Below are positions 12,255 through 25,800 of a stretch of 64,000 bases of DNA, in pieces. A model generated the notes under the pieces. It was not told the origin of the DNA and searched no databases. It worked only from the letters and a program-made list of their open reading frames with translations. Each line of letters begins with the position of its first letter. Positions within the stretch are counted from its first letter, which is position 1. The position numbers and the translations under genes are program-made. The stretch comes from Bimuria novae-zelandiae CBS 107.79 (taxonomy: Eukaryota > Ascomycota > Dothideomycetes > Pleosporales > Didymosphaeriaceae), in the NCBI GenBank assembly GCA_010015655.1, contig ML976731.1, positions 204,377-268,376 of the forward strand, in the 5' to 3' direction.

Positions 12255-12467
12255 CACGAACGATTGCAAGACCTGCTTCCAAGCGGTGAGCAACACGACG
12301 AAAGATTGCAAGACCTGCTTCTAAGCAGTGAGCAGCACGACGAAAGATTGCAAGACCTGCTTCTAAGCAGTGAGCAGCACGACGAACGATTACAAGACCT
12401 GCTTCTAAGTAGTAAGCAACACGACGAACGATTGCAAGACCTACTTCCAAGCAGTGAGCAGCACAAC
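12255..12467 (+). repeat. 42-bp tandem repeat (five units) just after the 5' LTR
   Basis: Five head-to-tail units encode in one open frame the 14-residue period HDERLQDLLxSSEQ; the first unit is one codon shorter. The frame is open for about 76 codons with no RIP stops. It lies where the gag leader or the start of gag is expected. Most unit differences are C/T or G/A. Confidence 0.8.
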
Positions 12468-13219
12468 GATACGTAAGTAGTATCAGCGACACCAGTGTAG
12501 GGACCTCAACGGTTGAACGCCTACCCGAGCATTTTACGATAGAAATGGATATCTCTTATAACGAGGCTTTAAGCGCTCAACAAAGCGACGAAGGACAGCT
12601 ATAACTGCTAGATACAAATACTATAGTAATAATTTAGCAGATGATGTAGTAGACAACACAGCAAATGACGCAGCAGATTACGTAGTAGATAAGCGAGCTT
12701 ATAGAACGAGTTAAGAAGGTTAAGGCTAAGGAAACCCCTATAATTGCCGCTAACTCCGCACCCGTAATACTAATAGCTACACTAGCTACGAATACTAACT
12801 ACACGCACGTGTTAAACGGAATTAAGGATCTAGATGCTTTTAACAGCACTAAAAGCTAGTATCTACTATAGAAATACTAAGTTAAGGCAAAGCTAAGGTC
12901 TGAACTGCAACGATATTATACAAATCATCTTGCGATTAACTACGTCTTTAGCCATACTAAGGGTGATGCTAGGGCACGGATCGTCCCTTAGGTATCTATG
13001 TACGCTGCTTTAAGTACGCTTGACGAGTTCTTCCTACACCTTAATAACGCTTTTAAGTATGCGCACATGGCTAAGATAGTAAGAAATAAACTCTAGAATA
13101 TATAATAAAAGATAGATAACATGCGCGACTTTATATAAGAGTTTAATAAAGAGGCCCTTACTACTAACCTATTTAATTATCCTATTCTTAGGAGCATGTT
13201 CTTAAAAGCTCTTAATTAC

Positions 13220-13670
13220 TGTTAGGATCCGAGCGACCTATAAGTGTCAAGGACCAACGATGGGCAGCCGCGGGGTAACTATCGGTGGGACTGCACTACC
13301 GAGGTCACGTGATCTACCATCCCGCCAAGAATACCATCCCGGATGGCACAACCCTCCCGGATAGTACAACCCTCCTAGATGGCATAACCATCTAGGATGG
13401 CACAGGATTATGGGATGGCAGGAAAAGGATCAAATATATAAACCCACACGAATACCCTTACGGCATTCGTATTTAACCTGTTTATCAATCTATCGTTTAG
13501 ATCTGAATAAGCAACCTTGTTGATTTGATTGTGCTGTACACACCTTCGATACCAACGCCCCAGTGACAAGCGCAAGCTATCACTACAACCCTCTCCTGTC
13601 CTACCAGTATTCCTGCCCGAGAACCAACCTTAGCCCCTTAGGGATTAGCTATCTCTTTGGGATCTTAACA
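13220..13670 (+). repeat. Solo LTR with ATTAC target duplication
   Basis: 451 bp, TGTTAGGATCC...GATCTTAACA, flanked on both sides by ATTAC. Removing the LTR and one ATTAC rejoins a continuous gag-like frame of the surrounding gypsy. It contains a GGTCACGTGATC site (13313-13324), three copies of a roughly 18-bp GGATRGYACAACCCTCC motif (about 13335-13400) and a TATA-like 'atataaacc'. Inference: excision by LTR-LTR recombination left a solo LTR. Confidence 0.9.
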
Positions 13671-16600
13671 ATTACAAACTATAAATAACTCTTGCTAGCA
13701 CTATCTTCCTGGAGCATGTAATAATTAAAGAGATATAGTTATATATTACTACTATTTTAGATAACCTTTAGCGCCTTAAGCTAAAAAGTAAGAAAAAGAT
13801 TACCCTACTATTATATAACGCCCCTTTGACGATCTAATCCTTAGACGCTATAGACTAGGAGCCAAGCTAAATCTAGACTTAATAAGCAACATAGGTCTCT
13901 TAGAAAGAGATAAATAAAAGATAATATAAAGGATTATGCTTATAGTATAGACTAAAAGGATTATCTTATTAGTTTTTGTAAGCTAAAGCCTGCACAGAAC
14001 CTAGCTCGTTAGCTAACTTAAGCTATAAAATTAATAATTAAAATAAACGAAAAGGATATAACTAACGTTAGTTATAATAATATAATAGTAGTTAACTTAG
14101 AAAATAAGTTAGAAAAAGAGTAGCTCTTAATTAAAGACGCAATTAGGAGCATCTACAAGTTAGTAAAAATATAATAAAGGAATAAGATACGTTTAAGAGC
14201 AAATATATGCTAGCACTACTAATTATAGTTTATATATTAGTTAATTAGGCTACTTATACTTTAGTATTAATTAACTTAGGGTGCCTTGCTTACGTCCTTA
14301 TAACTTATTCTTTTATATAACGAGCTAATCTTAAGCGCATACTTATTCTACGCAAGCCCATTATTAGTGTTAATAGCTAAGTAAGTTAGGTAAATAAAGT
14401 TACGAAATTTACGTTTAATATAAATAGTTATATAGAGACTAGATTTATATACGTTACGCTAAATAACGCTAAAGAGGATATTATTTTAAGACGCCTATAG
14501 ATAAACTAGAATAAAGTTATAATTACTTTTGTAAAGAAGTTAATATATCTATATACTTTAGAAATTAGAATTTATAGCTAAAAAGGTAAGACTTACTTAC
14601 TTAAAATCTAAGAAGTCTACGCTACTAAGTTTTAGAGATTAATAAATATAGCCTACCGTAAGAAGTAGAATCCTTAGAAAGCTATTTAGATATTTACTAC
14701 TTTATTAGTAGATATTAATAAGGCCCTAGCGCCTAAACTAAATGTAGATGTTCTCTCTCTAGTTCTAAAGCGATGGAGGAAGCACCTAGCGCTTTTTAAT
14801 CTAAAAGAGGCAAGTAAACTGCCTCCTTATCGCCCTGGAATCGATCACGTGGTGGAACTGGAGGAGAAGAATGGAAAGAAGCCAGAAGTCCTGTAGGGAC
14901 CTCTATATAATATGTCGAGAGGAGAACTCCTAGTGTTACAAAAAGAGCTTTTATCTCTCCTTAATAAAGGCTTTATATAAGTAAGCAACTCCCCTGCTGC
15001 ATTACTAGTTCTATTTATAAAAAAGCTAAGAGGAAGATTATAACTTTATGTTAACTATCGCGCGCTAAACGCCCTAATAAAGAAAGACTAGTATCCTTTA
15101 CTACTAATTTAAGAGACGTTAAATAACGTCGCGAAGGCTAAGTAGTTTATAAAGCTAGATATTATTATAGATTTTTATAAGATCTAAATTTAAGAAGGTA
15201 ATAAGTAGCTTATAGCTTTTTATACACATTTTAGACTCTTTAAATAGCGTGTTACTTTATTTAGGATGGCAAATGCCCCTAGCACCTTTTAATAGTATAT
15301 TAACGAGATACTCTATAAATACTTAGATAATTTCTGCATAGCCTATTTAGACGACATCCTTATCTATATATATGGTTCCCTCTAATAGTATTACGAACAA
15401 GTCGACAAGGTGCTTATATAATTAAAAGAAGCTGGGTTATACGTAGATATTAAGAAGTGTAAGTTTAAAGTAAAAACTACTAAATATCTTAGCTTTATTA
15501 TTAAAGCCAGGAAGGGCACTTGTATAAATTTTAAAAGAATTAAAGCTATTAAGGAGTAGGAAGCGCTAAGAATAGTTAAAAGAGTATAAAACTTTCTTGA
15601 ATTTACTAACTTCTCTAGACGCTTTATTTAAAACTTTAGTTAGATCGCCGCACCTCTTACAAGACTTATAGGCGATGTTAGTTTCTAATAAATAGTAGAA
15701 GAGTAGGAAGCTGTTAATAAACTAAAGGAGGCCTTTATTTCTAAACTAGTGTTAGCCTAGTTCTAACTAGATCGCGACACTATAATAGAGTGTAACTTAT
15801 CTAGTTACGTTATAGCCAGGATACTATCCTTATATAATCATAATAGAGTTCTACGCCCTTACGCCTAATTTTTAAAGAAAAACACGCACGCTAAGTATAA
15901 CTATAAGATCTATAATAAGGAATTACTAGTAATAATCTAGGAACTAGAAAAATAAAATACTAAGCTTTAATTAGTAAAAAAGTTTACTATAGTCACTAAT
16001 TATAAGAACTTAGAGTACTTTATAAAACTATAAATATTAAATAAGAGATAAGTTCGATAATTGCTTATCTTAGGTAAATATAATATAGAGATTCTCCATA
16101 AGCTAGGCAAGCAAAATATTTGGGCAAATGTATTATCTTACTAGGAGCAGGACATGCCTATAGATACTAAGGACGAGAGGCTATAGAAGAGGTTAATTTA
16201 AGTCTTAAAGCCTACTACGTTATACTACGAGGAGGTAGAGGAGGGGAGTAATATACTTGCTATATTTATAAGAGTCCGTACACTACTAGCTATTACTTAA
16301 AAAAAGAATAGAGAAGGCGTATAAAATAAATATAATATTAAAAACCTCTAGAACTAAGTAGTTAAGAACGACTAAGTATACTAGAAAGCATAGTAAGTAG
16401 TAATAAGTTAGTAATAATAATTTTTTATTATACTCTAGATAAAGTGCTTAATTACTAAATTCAAGGTTAAAGATTAAGTCTTATATTATTAAGATTAGAA
16501 ATAGGTACCTGACCACGAGCCACTATAAACGTCTATTATTAAATAGATTTACACTTTTATTATTACAGGACATCCTAGCATAGAAGTCACGTACAAGATA

Positions 16601-18185
16601 ATTACAAGGGACTTTTTCTAGCCTAGGATGTCTAACGACATTTGACGATATATATGGAACTGCGATACATGCGAAAGGACAAAACCATAGAGAGACGGCC
16701 TCTAAGGTTTGCTAAAGCCTCTTTTGGTACCTAACCAGATCTAGAAAGAGATCTTAATTAATTTTATTAATAGACTACTAGAAAGCTAAGATAAAATAAG
16801 CTTAATAGTTATTACTAACTGCTTAAGCAAGGATATAGTATTTATACTATTAGTAAATATAAAGACTAAAATAGTTATTTAGGCTTTTATTACGTACGTA
16901 ATTACATACTATTAGATTCCCAACGTAATTACGTTAGATCAAGGTACTTAGTTTATTAGTGTACTCTAGGGAAGACTTTGCGAAATCCTCTAGATTAAGC
17001 AACAACTATTTATAGCGTTTTACCCTTAAACTAACGGCGCTATAGAACGAATAAACAGCACGTAGAAAACGTATATAAAAGGCTTTATTAATTAGGCGTA
17101 AGATAATTAGGCACTACTCTACCCGCTTATATAGATCGCGATTAGAGGAAGAGACGTAATATTAATAAAAATATCTCCTTTCTTCCTTTAGTATAGTTAT
17201 AATATTAATCTACTATAACTAGAAGTCCCTATAGGCATTAATTAACGAAGACACCCTACACATAAATAATCTAATTAAGAAAAGGCTAAATCTATTATTA
17301 CGAAACTACGTCATTTGCTAGACCTAGCACAAGCATTTATAGCAGAGGCATAGTAAGAACAGGAACGACAAGTAAATAAACACTACTAAGAAGCCCTATA
17401 ACTATGCGTTAGTAATAAAGTATAGTTAAAGCTAGATAAATAGTTTGCTACTAGCTAGAAGTTAAAGAAACGTAACTAAAGAAGCGTAAAATATATAGTA
17501 ATTAAAGTAATTAATACCTACATGGTTTGTCTTAATATACCTCTAGTGTTGAATAGGCTATACTAAGCCAAGCATATCGCGATATGATAGGGCTAGATAG
17601 TTGTACAATGGTACGGGTGAGAAAAGGGTCTGGTATTTAAGTCTTGTCTATCTATTCTACATATAGAGGAAAGGGGGTTATAAGGATTAATGCTCGCGCA
17701 CGGTGACTATGGTCTGTGCCTTTGCCTGTGCGGTATTACATAACCATTGTCACCTGTCTTAAGACATCGTATTAGGTAGCTGCCCGTACTGCGTACGGAC
17801 ATCTAGGCCTATATAACGTTTTCCACGTTAATAGGCTACGACTAGCATTATTAGATCCTTTACTAAGGTAATTATAAGATAATTACTAACCGCTACTAAT
17901 TAAGGTAAATACTAATAGTATAGATATATAGGAAGTTAAGGATATTTTAGTAAAAGTCTATTAATAGTAGGGGCGAGGAGTAAGATAGTAGTATAAAGTA
18001 AAATAGAAGGGCTACTACTTATTAATAATAATAAAAATAGAAAATTTAGCAAATATAGAAGCAAAGATTTAATAGGAGTAGTTTACTAAGCTTTACTAGG
18101 ATTCTAATACAAGACTTCTTCTTGCAGGATTTTAATAAGGTTTAAATTAAACTTATCCTAACGCCTCGGGAGAGGAGGGGGGTAA

Positions 18186-18383
18186 TGTAATAGGCTAGAG
18201 CCTAGTTAGTGTATTATTCTTTAGTGGAACCCTTGGTCTTCTTCGGCGCACTAAGATCTAATGGAAGCTTCCTAAACACAGCACTCCCAAGATACATAAG
18301 AGGGGAGCATGAGAGTAAGATAGCGTCTTTATCGAATATAATCCTGTTACCAGGCATGGGCAACCTTTGCGTAGCCCCTTACA
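18186..18383 (+). repeat. 3' LTR of gypsy element
   Basis: 198 bp, TGTAATAGG...CCTTACA, preceded by a G/A-rich polypurine tract at about 18168-18183. Confidence 0.85.
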
Positions 18384-21300
18384 AAGGTGCTATTTTTCTT
18401 TTTAGTTTATATAGGAAATACTTTGCTATTAAGCTTTCTTAAGATTTTCTTAGAGTTATACGTATATCTTTTTTATAGTTTCTCCCCTGTTGATTGCTTC
18501 TTCTATCTTAATTATTATATAAAATAGTTAATTAAAGAGATATAGGTGTCTTTCATAGTTTATATAGAATAGTGTAAATCCTATTACTACTAATATCTTG
18601 TTTTTGTATGCTAATTATACTATAGGTAATAAGGAAATCTAGTTATTCTTCTAGTCGTTACAGTAGATACGTAGGTGCGTTTTAATTATTTAATTTATAC
18701 GTTTAGTTTGTCCGTCTGTTTGCGGATAGTATACTATTAATAGTTTTCGTTTTATTCTAATAAATGCTATAAACATTGTCTAGTAGTTTAATATAAAGAG
18801 CTTGTCTCTGTCGCTAATAATTATCTTTAGAATATCATAGTATTATAAAAGTTAATTTAAAATAAGAAATGCAAGCTCCTTTGTCGTAATTATCTTTTAA
18901 TATAGTAGTAATTCTACGTATTTTGTAAATTAGTAAACAATATTTAGTATTATGTTGTAATTAATTCCTGTTTTAGGATCCTTTAATTTTAGTAGTTTTA
19001 TAATAAAATCTATAGCGATGTCTTCCTATAGTGTAACTAGTATTTAAATTACTTATATCTCTCTATACTTAAGATATGTTACATATTTATTACGTTAGTA
19101 ATCTACGCATTTGTGGATATAGGTAGTTACTACTTCTTTAATTCCTTTAAAGCTATAGTTCTGCTAGATAAGTTCTATTATCTTTCTAATATTTAGCTGT
19201 CTGTACACTAGGTTATTATAGTATTATTATATAATCGTAGTTTATAGTTCCTTAGGTACTTCTCGTGTAGTAACAAAGAGTTAATTAAGTTTTACCGTAG
19301 GTTAAAGAGATTTATCTTTATTCTTTTATAGTATTATACAATAGGTCTTTACCCTTTTACTTATAAGGTTACTTTATTAGCTAAGCGCGTTTGCTTGTCT
19401 ATTTTCTTTTCTTACTACGTAGATTACTTTAAATTTATATTATCTTATAGTTTATAACTATTACTATTATTATAGTGCAAGTTCTTTTATTATCGTAAAT
19501 CGTAATAGATTCTTATAGTCTATATAGATTTCTAGTGTTAAGTAACTAAGGGCGTAGATCCTCTAGTGCTTTAATACTTTTATAATAGCGTAGAGTTCCT
19601 TATCGTGTACGTCGTATGGTGTTTCTGCGTTATTAAACTTTCTTGAGTAGTATGCAATTGGATGCTATTTACCGTCCTTTTCCTATTTTGCGTATACGCT
19701 TATTACAAGGTCGCTTGCGTCTATTTTAAATCTTAGTAGTTCTTTATCCCTAAGGTAGATAAGTGCCAATGACATAATGCATGCGATTTTTAAGACTTAG
19801 AATAACATTCTATATTTTATTATCTATATAAATAGTGCATCCTTCTTTATAAAGTTTATTAGGGATATTATAATCTTCGCATAGTCCCTAATAAATTATT
19901 AGTTAAATCTATATAATCTTAAGAATTCTTAAATATTATTTAAAATACTTAGTATTAGCTAGTTCTTAATATATTTAATTTTGTCAAGTGCTATTTTAAT
20001 TCTATCTATACTAACAATATATCCTAGAAATTCTAGTCTTATTACATAGAATTTATACTTTATTAGTTTAATTCGTAGGTGTGCGTTATTTAGTGCCGTT
20101 AGTACTGTCTGTACATGTAATACGTGGTCTAATTCGTTTTTAGAGAAGACAAGGATATTATTTATATAAGTAATAATAAATATATTTAGGTAGTTACGTA
20201 GTATATTATTAACTAGTGCCTAAAATATTACTAGTGTATTAGTAAGTTTAAAAAAGCATAATTATATATTTAAATAGTTTATAGCGTATTCTAAACGCTA
20301 TCTTCCACTTATTACCTTTTTTAATTTATATAAGGTAGTATCTATCTTGTAGACTTACTATTAAAAATATTTTAGCTCTTAAGAGTTAGTCTTAGAGTTC
20401 TAAGATATTTAGTAGTAAGTATTAGTTCTTAATTATTATGTCGTTAAGTTTCTTATAGTTTATACAAGGTCTTAGTTATCCGTCCTTTTTTAGTATAAAC
20501 ATAGAAGGGCTTGCTACTAGTAACTTTAAAGGTCTAATATATCCTTTTATAAGGTTTATCTCGATAAATTCTTTTTCCTACTAGAGTCCTTTCCTAGATT
20601 TACTATATAGTAGTCTAAAGGGTGGCGTTTTCCCTTCTTCTAGGTCAATTGCGTAATCCTAAGGTTAATACTCTAGAAGGTTTGCTTTTCCTTCTATCTC
20701 TGTAAACATATAATTCCATGCCTAGTAGTATTCTAGAATTTCATAGTTTGTGCTGTCTTCCACCTTCTTGCGCTCTATAACCTGGTAGTTCCTACTAGCG
20801 TCTGCCAAGGGTATTTCCCGTTTTTCGACTATCCGTCACGAGACTATATTATTAATAGCTCTCTTATTTACGATTATATTCTATTAATACGTAAGTTTTA
20901 CTTATAATATATAATTATAGTGCTTAAAGGATAGCTCTTTCTTTTCTTAGTTAATTATAGGATTATACTTTTTTAACTAGGATAGTCTTAAAATTACGTA
21001 GTAATTAGCTTTTTTAATAATATTAAGGATAATTAGTTCCTAGTATCTATATATTATAAGGGTAGTTTTAACTTTATACTTAATTATTACTTTGCTAGGC
21101 ATTAGTTATCTACTCGCGATATAAATAGTATAGGATATAGCTTTCTTATGCTTATAAAGTCCTACTCTATTAAGTATCTTTCTTAATATATAGCTCTCCT
21201 GTACTCCTAAGTCTAATATAGCTTTTATTTATATTCTTTTAAGCTATACTAGTAGTTTAATTAATACTTAATTATTAATAGTATTTACTTCTTTAAAGGC

Positions 21301-22650
21301 GTTCTCTCGCCGAAGCCTAGGTCTAAAAAAGATATTTTTATTACTAGCTTTATAGGTTTAAGGCGCTCTCCTTCGTACTTTTCCTAAGGCTATTACTAAG
21401 CCTTTTTTTAAGAAGCTTCACCATCTTTATTTCTTATTACTAATTAAATCCTAAGGGTTATAGTTTTTTTTAATATATAATTAAATCTATACTTTTTCTT
21501 TTAATCCTTATACTTCTTATAATTAGGGTACAAGTACGTTTGCTATATATTTAATATATTTTTTTAATTAACTAGTGGTAATAGTACTTAGTTTAGTACT
21601 TAGTTAAAGTATAGAAAGTATAGCGTTTCGCGTTTACCTTAGAGGTGAATTTTATAATAGGTAATAAGGCAGTTAAACTACTCTTATTTATATTATTAAT
21701 ATATTTAGGGAAAGTAGCTATATTCCCTAGCTTAGTAATAAAAAGTATATTAATCTTCTCTCTAGAGGGTCTATTATATAGTGCTATACGTAGGGTTGTC
21801 GTGGTCTAGGTTATACTATAGCTTATAGTTCGGGTTTTTATTTAGATACTTTTTTAGGGTCTTTATATTTATAGTATTGGTCTACCTATTTACGTGCTAC
21901 CTTACTAACTAAATTAGGTTAGTAAGTATAGTGTAGTGCTGCTTTATAGTTTTTATCTTATCTTTTTATTATTATAAAACTAAAGGCTGCTTCCCTTAGT
22001 TAGTCTTCTTCTAAGAAGTTAAAAACATTTATTATCTTATTAGTAACTAGTTTGCTCTAGCTAAAGTTAGGTATAAAAGATTAAAGTATTAGCTATCTCT
22101 CTTTTTCGTCTAAACCTTTATATTCATCCTTATAAAGTCGTAAGTTAGGTAACCCTAATTATTCTAATTCTTTATTATAAATATTAATTTATTTAATAGT
22201 GTTTACTACTTGCTATTCTTCGTTAGTTATTTCTTTATCATTAATAGTTAGTACGTTTAGCTATCTGGTGACCTTATTCATAGATCTGCAGTTCCTGGCT
22301 ATATGGCCTGGTTTGCCATATGTATAGTAAAGTCGTGCCCTGGTCCCTTATTTGTAGGTTCCATCTAGGGTACGTCCTTATTTAGACTTATAAAAGCCTT
22401 TTGTCTTTCCTATTCTTTTCTCTATCACGTTAACTTAATAGTACTAGATTCCTTTTATTAGTTAGTAACTATAGTTAGCTTAGTTCTTCTACTATTATTT
22501 AAAGTTATAATAGTTAGCTTTTATTATAGGTAGTCTATAGCTTTTTTTATCTTAGTTCTAGCGTAGGTCTTATTCTAGTTTATACTATTTATTGTTAATT
22601 TAAGTTACTTCTACTATAAGTTCTTATAAGATATTAGTTTTTACTATACT

Positions 22651-22875
22651 TGTCAGATTTGATAGTGTTCTGTCACTTTGAGATAATGCAATGATGAGAA
22701 TTTAATGGATGTGATGATTGATTGATGATGTTCGTGTTCTGTCTGTGTCTGGAATGCAGATGTGTGCGAGGCTCCAAATAAGTGCCGCTGCAGCGCTAGC
22801 CCTATTTAGAATAGTACAAAAGAGAGAGTGCTCCAGCCTCATATCCACAACAGATAGAGGCCATATAATCGGACA
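22651..22875 (-). repeat. Copia LTR (3' LTR in element orientation)
   Basis: 225 bp, nearly identical to 27751-27975. The differences are almost all G in this copy against A in the other, or C against T, so this copy is less RIP-mutated. Confidence 0.9.
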
Positions 22876-25800
22876 CACCCCCTCAGCTTGGGCTTATCCT
22901 CAAGCTGGACCTTCGCATTATTTATCTGTCTATTATTCTAACTTAAAGGCCTCTATCCTCTGCTGTAGATCCTGCAGGGCAATCTCTTAATTAGTAATCT
23001 TGTCTAATATATCTTTAAGTCCTAGCTTATTCAGAAACTTGCTCTATTTATTCACTGGCAGGGCCTTTATAAGTCTATCTACAACCATGTCCTCTGAGCG
23101 TTAATAGTCTACCTTAATTTTCCCAAGTGTAACTTCTTGTCTTAGCTAGTAATTATAGATATCTATATGGCAGAGCTTAGTCTGCAGCTTTGCGATCTCT
23201 TTAGTAACTAGGCAAATAGTTTATTAATTATTACAGTTAATTGTAATTAGGTGATTACTTATAGCGATCTAGAGCTCTTGGAGTAATCGTGAAGTGAAGA
23301 TAGCCTCCTTAGCTACTTGTGAAAGCGCTAGAAGTTCGGCCTCTATTATTAATATAGTAACTGTATCTTGCTTGCTTGCTTTCCAGGCAATCAGGCCGCT
23401 AAATAGCTTAATAATATATCCTTGTAAACTCTTGCAATCGAGTGTATTATCTGTAAAGGATACGTTGCTTACTACTTCTAGAGTATCTACACCCCCAAGC
23501 TAAAGACCTAGTGATTTAGTATTAGCAAGATAGAGGAGAACTTAGTTAGTAGCCACTTAATACTCTTCGCTTAGGTTAGATAAGAATCGTGATAATCTAG
23601 AGCTTGTAAAGGCGATATCTAGTCGAGTTATAACTATAGCATAGAGAATTAATCCGACTTTGCGCTAGTATTAATTAATCTTACCCTTACTAGCTAGTCC
23701 TGTTCTTAGGAGTAATTCGATTAAACCTATTAAGGTATTGTAGCGAATCTTATAGTGATTAATAAGGCGCGATATTTTGTTAATGTATAATGCTTGTGAA
23801 AGCTAGATCTTTCTATTTAAGCGGTCCCTAATAATTTTAATTCCTAGAAACTATTACAGGTCTTTCCCGCTAGTAAGAGTAAATTTAGTTCTTATCTCTT
23901 TAATAGCTACTTTTGCTGTAGACTCGTAATTCTTCTAATAGGCAATAATAAGATCATCCACATAAAAGAAGATAATAATGCCGTCCTTAATAAGGCAGCA
24001 TGGCTCGTGGGGCACTATTTTAAAGCTAATATCACGGAGCGTTGATGTGAACTCTCTTTACTAGAGTAGTAGAGATATGCGCAGTCTATATAGTGCTTTG
24101 TGTAGTTTAAGGACTGTGCCTGCTCGCGAGTATCCGCGGGGCATTCTCATGTAGATTTCTCTATCCAGCTTTACGTGAACAAACGCGTTCGTAACGTTAT
24201 ATTAGATAAGCTCTAGGTTAAACTAAGCTACAATCGCCATAAGCATGCGAAAGGATTATCCTGTAAGTATTATAGCGTAGGTTTCTTATAAGGTTAGGTA
24301 CTACTATTAATCGCCTTGTACTACCAGCCTTGCCTTGCACTTCTATAGTCGATAGTGTTTATTAAACTTATAGGTGTATACCTATATATAGTTAAGGATT
24401 TAATAGCCTGCTACCTTTACTGGAGCTGCTGCGACCTCGCTCCAAGACTTTATTTCCTTGTGGCTCTGTAGATGGGAACGTTCTGCTTCCTTCCACATAT
24501 TATAAAGAGGGTGATCTTCGAGCTTGCTTCGGCATGTAGGTGGCTCTAGAAGCACGCTTTAATGTAGCTTCTTACTTAATATAATTATTTATTAAAGCTG
24601 CGCCTTATTAAGAACCTTGCCTTTGTATTTGCCGTTACTACCAGCTTTAGTGCCTGCTATAAAGGCTACAGCCTATGCGCTTGTTTGCAACTACCCTATT
24701 TACAACTCTTAGGGTAGTCTAGCTTAATCGCCTCCTGCTATTAGTTATGCAAGGAGTGTCACTAGTGGCGGTGTTAATAGAGGCGTTAGATATTCGTACC
24801 CAGCTCTCCTGCCTTAATTATACTTAAGAGCGCTTTTAACCTCTTCCTCTAGCGCTTTACTAATTGTCTCATCCTTAAAGAAGGACTTAGTGGCTTACTC
24901 TTATTAAAGTAAAAAAGGTAGCTCTACTAATTACACCTAGGCTGCTATTTCTTCTAATATATTATACATAAGGTTATCTACCAGATCTTTAGTTTTGCCT
25001 AAGAACACAGTATCCTCGTCGAAAATTACATCGCGAGTACTAATTGTCTTTGCTAGAGAAGGAATCTATATTCTTTAGATATTAGTTAATTTATAGCTAA
25101 CTAAATAACCTATTTATGCTTTAGGATCTAGTCGCTGGAGCTTGCTCTTGCCACGTTTAGTGTTATTAGTTATAGTAAAGGTCTTGTAGCTATAGGCTTT
25201 TAAGTGAGCTTAATTAGGCTTCTTTGGTTAGGTGATAATGCCGTTCTAAAAGGCTACTATTGTAAAGAATACTTTATATAGAGATTGCCATCGATTGGCG
25301 TAGTTTAGCGTTTGATTGTATAGGTAGACTGCGGCTCGGGTAATCTTAGGCTACATTTACTAGGGTAGGTTAAAGTTAAGTCGTATTACGCGCGCTTTCT
25401 CCTTAATTACACCCCTTAAGCGTTTAGCTCCTCTATTTTGTACTTAAGTATCTAGTGCTAAAGGCTCGATCTTAATACCTTGCGCTAAGCACCACTTCTT
25501 AACGTCTACCTTAATAGAGAAGATCTTGTTATTAGATTTAATTACTTTTACTATAATGTTATATTATACTTTTATAAACTATACAAAGGTGCTAAGTAAT
25601 TTAATAATTAAGCGTGCTAGGCGGTTATCCTTAAAGTAGTAGTCCCATGCAAAGCTAGAGAATTAGTTAGTAATTAGTATTTAGCTCTTCTCTCTTATTA
25701 AGCTGTCTGCTTCGTAGTCGTGAAAGTCTATTGCGACTCGCTCGCCAGGGCCTTTAGTTCGCTCCCTAGCTTGCTGGCGTATTTGCCATTTTAGTTTTGC

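Larger units (their letters stand above)
12003..18383 (+). mobile_element. Ty3/gypsy retrotransposon bounded by 198-bp LTRs
   Basis: Two matching LTRs (12003-12200 and 18186-18383, both TGTRATAGGC...CCCCTTACA) bound about 6 kb of plus-strand gag-pol. A gag-like region lies at 12540-13215 and is interrupted by a solo LTR. RT begins near 14770 with legible residues (GIDHVVELEEKNGKKPE) and reaches an intact YLDD active site at 15348-15359. RNase H follows, then an H2C2 region near 16560-16685 and an integrase core to about 17400. A polypurine tract (AGAGGAGGGGGG-like) precedes the 3' LTR. RIP stops are frequent but parts of RT are well preserved. The 5-bp flanks (AATAA and AAGGT) do not match, so no target duplication is visible. 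Confidence 0.8.

Noticed and set aside
12255..12467. CRISPR-like array
   Set aside because: Units are contiguous tandem copies with no unique spacers, in a fungal retrotransposon.
14841..14852. Another CACGTG site counted with the LTR motif
   Set aside because: It falls in the coding part of gypsy RT (DHVVEL), not in an LTR.
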